Of a stretch of DNA of 23,759 nucleotides, positions 22,385 through 23,759 are shown in pieces. The notes under the pieces are model-generated. The model was not told the DNA's origin. It ran no database searches and saw only the letters and a list, made by a program, of their open reading frames with translations. The position numbers were made by a program, and so were the translations under genes. Source of the stretch: Fen-1077 sp050014355 (GTDB lineage Bacteria; Chloroflexota; Dehalococcoidia; Dehalococcoidales; RBG-16-60-22); NCBI GenBank assembly GCA_050014355.1, contig JBEKDL010000046.1:1-23759 (forward strand). The letters run 5' to 3'. Numbering within the stretch: the stretch's first letter is position 1; each line of letters starts with the position of its first letter.

Positions 22385-23275
22385 ATGCACTTAAAGGCCT
22401 GGTTTCTGGAGACCCGCCCTCAATTCTTAACGCTATCGGTAGTACTGGCTTTTCTGGGCACGACTATTGCCTGGTATAATGGCTTTTTCTACCTGGGACG
22501 CGCCCTGCTCGCCGGTTTCGGACTGGTTCTTACCCATGCCAGCGTGAATATTATTAACGACTATTTCGATTATAAAAGCGGCATCGACCTGGCGACCAAG
22601 CGAACCCCTTTCAGCGGAGGCAGCGGCATTCTTCCCGCCGGACTGCTCACGCCGAGACAGGCGCTCTGGCTCGGGTTGGGCGCCCTCATTATCGCCATGC
22701 CGATAGGTATTTATTTTACCGTCACCATCGGCTGGCAGTTACTACCGCTGCTCCTCGTGGCCGCTTTTTTTATCATGCTATACAGTCCCTTTATCTTGAA
22801 ACGCCCCTGGCCGGAATGTCCAGCCGGGGTTGGCCTCGGCGCTTTGCCGATACTCGGGCTATTTTTCGTCCAGGCAGGTGCTTACACCTGGCAGGCGGTG
22901 GTCGCCGCCATTCCATCCTTTTTCCTGGTGCACAACCTGCTCCTTCTCAACGAGTTCCCCGACGCCGAAGCCGACACTAAAGTAAACCGCAAGACACTGC
23001 CGCTGACTATCGGCAAGAAAAACGCCGCCATTTTCTACTCGTCGGTCGCCATCGCGATGTATGCCTGGATATTTGCCTGGGCAATGGCTCGAGTGTTACC
23101 TGCCTGGACACTGCTGGCTCTGCTTACACTACCGCTCGAACTCAAGGCCATCAACGGCGCCATCCATAATGACGACCCTTCTAAACTGATGCCCGGTATG
23201 GCGATGAATGTGATGACGGTCCTGTTAACGCAATTGCTGCTGGGCATCGGTTTCATCCTGGGGCGTATCTTTTAG
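22385..23275 (+). CDS. menA: UbiA-family prenyltransferase, probably 1,4-dihydroxy-2-naphthoate polyprenyltransferase
   Basis: Integral membrane enzyme joining a polyprenyl chain to an aromatic head group. 296 residues, about nine membrane helices. The first Asp-rich motif is NDYFDYKSGID (58-68), followed by FSGGSGILPAG, the pattern of MenA proteins; the second is NEFPDAEAD (189-197) with KVNRKTLP. ATG at 22385 has AGGAG 7 nt upstream. The next gene is a ubiE/menG methyltransferase only a few bases later, which favours menaquinone over other UbiA products. Other members of the family cannot be fully excluded. Confidence 0.82.
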   Translation: MHLKAWFLETRPQFLTLSVVLAFLGTTIAWYNGFFYLGRALLAGFGLVLTHASVNIINDYFDYKSGIDLATKRTPFSGGSGILPAGLLTPRQALWLGLGALIIAMPIGIYFTVTIGWQLLPLLLVAAFFIMLYSPFILKRPWPECPAGVGLGALPILGLFFVQAGAYTWQAVVAAIPSFFLVHNLLLLNEFPDAEADTKVNRKTLPLTIGKKNAAIFYSSVAIAMYAWIFAWAMARVLPAWTLLALLTLPLELKAINGAIHNDDPSKLMPGMAMNVMTVLLTQLLLGIGFILGRIF

Positions 23276-23284
23276 AGGCTGATG

Positions 23285-23759
23285 ATGGATAATTCCGAAC
23301 TTATCCGGAGTCCTCAACACTTACATGGCATGTTCACCAAAGTCCCGCCGCGGTATGACCTTATAAACCATGTTATCACCCTGGGGCAGGACAACCGCTG
23401 GAGAAAGCTCGCCGCCAGGGCCTGCCTGGAGGGAAATCCGCTGCGCATTCTCGACCTGGGCTGCGGCACCGGCGACCTGGCGATAAATATCGCCCGATTG
23501 GCAACCGCAGAATTAGAAATAACCGGGTTGGACTATTCCCTGCCGATGCTGGCACGGGCAAAAGATAAAGCTGAAAGGGCAGACCTTAAAAATAAGGTGG
23601 AGTTTATCCATGGCGAGGCCACGAAAATACCCTTCCCCGACGAGTATTTCGACTGCGTGGGGATTTCCTTCGCTTTCCGCAACCTGACGTACCTGAACCC
23701 GCTTTGGGAGCTGCACCTGGCCGAGGTGCTAAGAGCGCTGAAATCGGGAGGAAAGTATG
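23285..23759 (+). CDS. menG: Demethylmenaquinone methyltransferase, N-terminal part (cut by window edge)
   Basis: SAM-dependent C-methyltransferase for the last step of menaquinone synthesis (UbiE/MenG family). The 158 codons present include FTKVPPRYDLINHVITLGQD, the SAM motif ILDLGCGTGDLA (55-66), GLDYSLPML, and FRNLTYLNP, which corresponds to the family's conserved FGLRN region. Two adjacent ATGs (23282 and 23285) are possible; the second has GAGG at a better distance of 6 nt. It starts 9 nt after the menA stop, so the pair is an operon. The gene runs past the window end. Confidence 0.9.
   Translation, partial: MDNSELIRSPQHLHGMFTKVPPRYDLINHVITLGQDNRWRKLAARACLEGNPLRILDLGCGTGDLAINIARLATAELEITGLDYSLPMLARAKDKAERADLKNKVEFIHGEATKIPFPDEYFDCVGISFAFRNLTYLNPLWELHLAEVLRALKSGGKY

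Overview
The window looks like a bacterial chromosome segment of a Dehalococcoidia-type Chloroflexota. This is inferred from the gene order dxs-pgk-apgM-tpiA-miaA-dapF-dapL, with an archaeal-type phosphoglycerate mutase and the LL-diaminopimelate aminotransferase route, and from protein resemblance. No database search was possible. Most of the window has moderately high GC, dense operons and clear Shine-Dalgarno sites. Several starts have a -10 box so close to the start codon that the mRNA should be leaderless or nearly so.

Layout. (1) 1-7570: one minus-strand operon, dxs > pgk > apgM > tpiA > miaA > dapF > dapL (cut by the window edge), covering isoprenoid precursors, lower glycolysis, tRNA modification and lysine/diaminopimelate synthesis. 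(2) 7541-8271: a divergent promoter pair built on a 23-bp imperfect inverted repeat, facing a DedA membrane protein. (3) 8302-9217: tRNA-Arg(TCT), whose last 41 bp recur exactly at 9177-9217. The AT-rich segment between the copies holds one unknown membrane protein and a truncated gene start, and looks like a small integrated element or its remnant. (4) 9176-11476: an MFS-like transporter with an unusual C-terminal 33-residue repeat domain; its 3' end reads antisense through the tRNA repeat. (5) 11619-15128: minus-strand cell-division cluster orf71 > ftsA > ftsZ > winged-helix protein > 40-residue basic protein > cold-shock protein.

(6) 15129-16310: a DUF5343-like gene divergent from orf71, followed by two back-to-back gene fragments that look like the scar of a tandem duplication of the DUF5343/DUF502 convergent pair. 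(7) 16311-19008: minus-strand rlmN > TerC-family > DUF502 operon. (8) 19009-21965: a long regulatory region with a 12-bp inverted repeat over a -10 box and two near-identical tandem promoters. It drives a 663-residue, alanine-rich, tail-anchored giant helix protein and a 140-residue soluble partner with the same N-terminal motif. (9) 22385 to end: menA-like prenyltransferase and menG/ubiE methyltransferase (cut by the window edge), suggesting menaquinone synthesis.

The best candidates for something undescribed are the giant-helix pair with its elaborate promoter region, the tRNA-bounded mini-element, and the MFS-repeat fusion. No CRISPR array, rRNA, transposase or integrase was seen.
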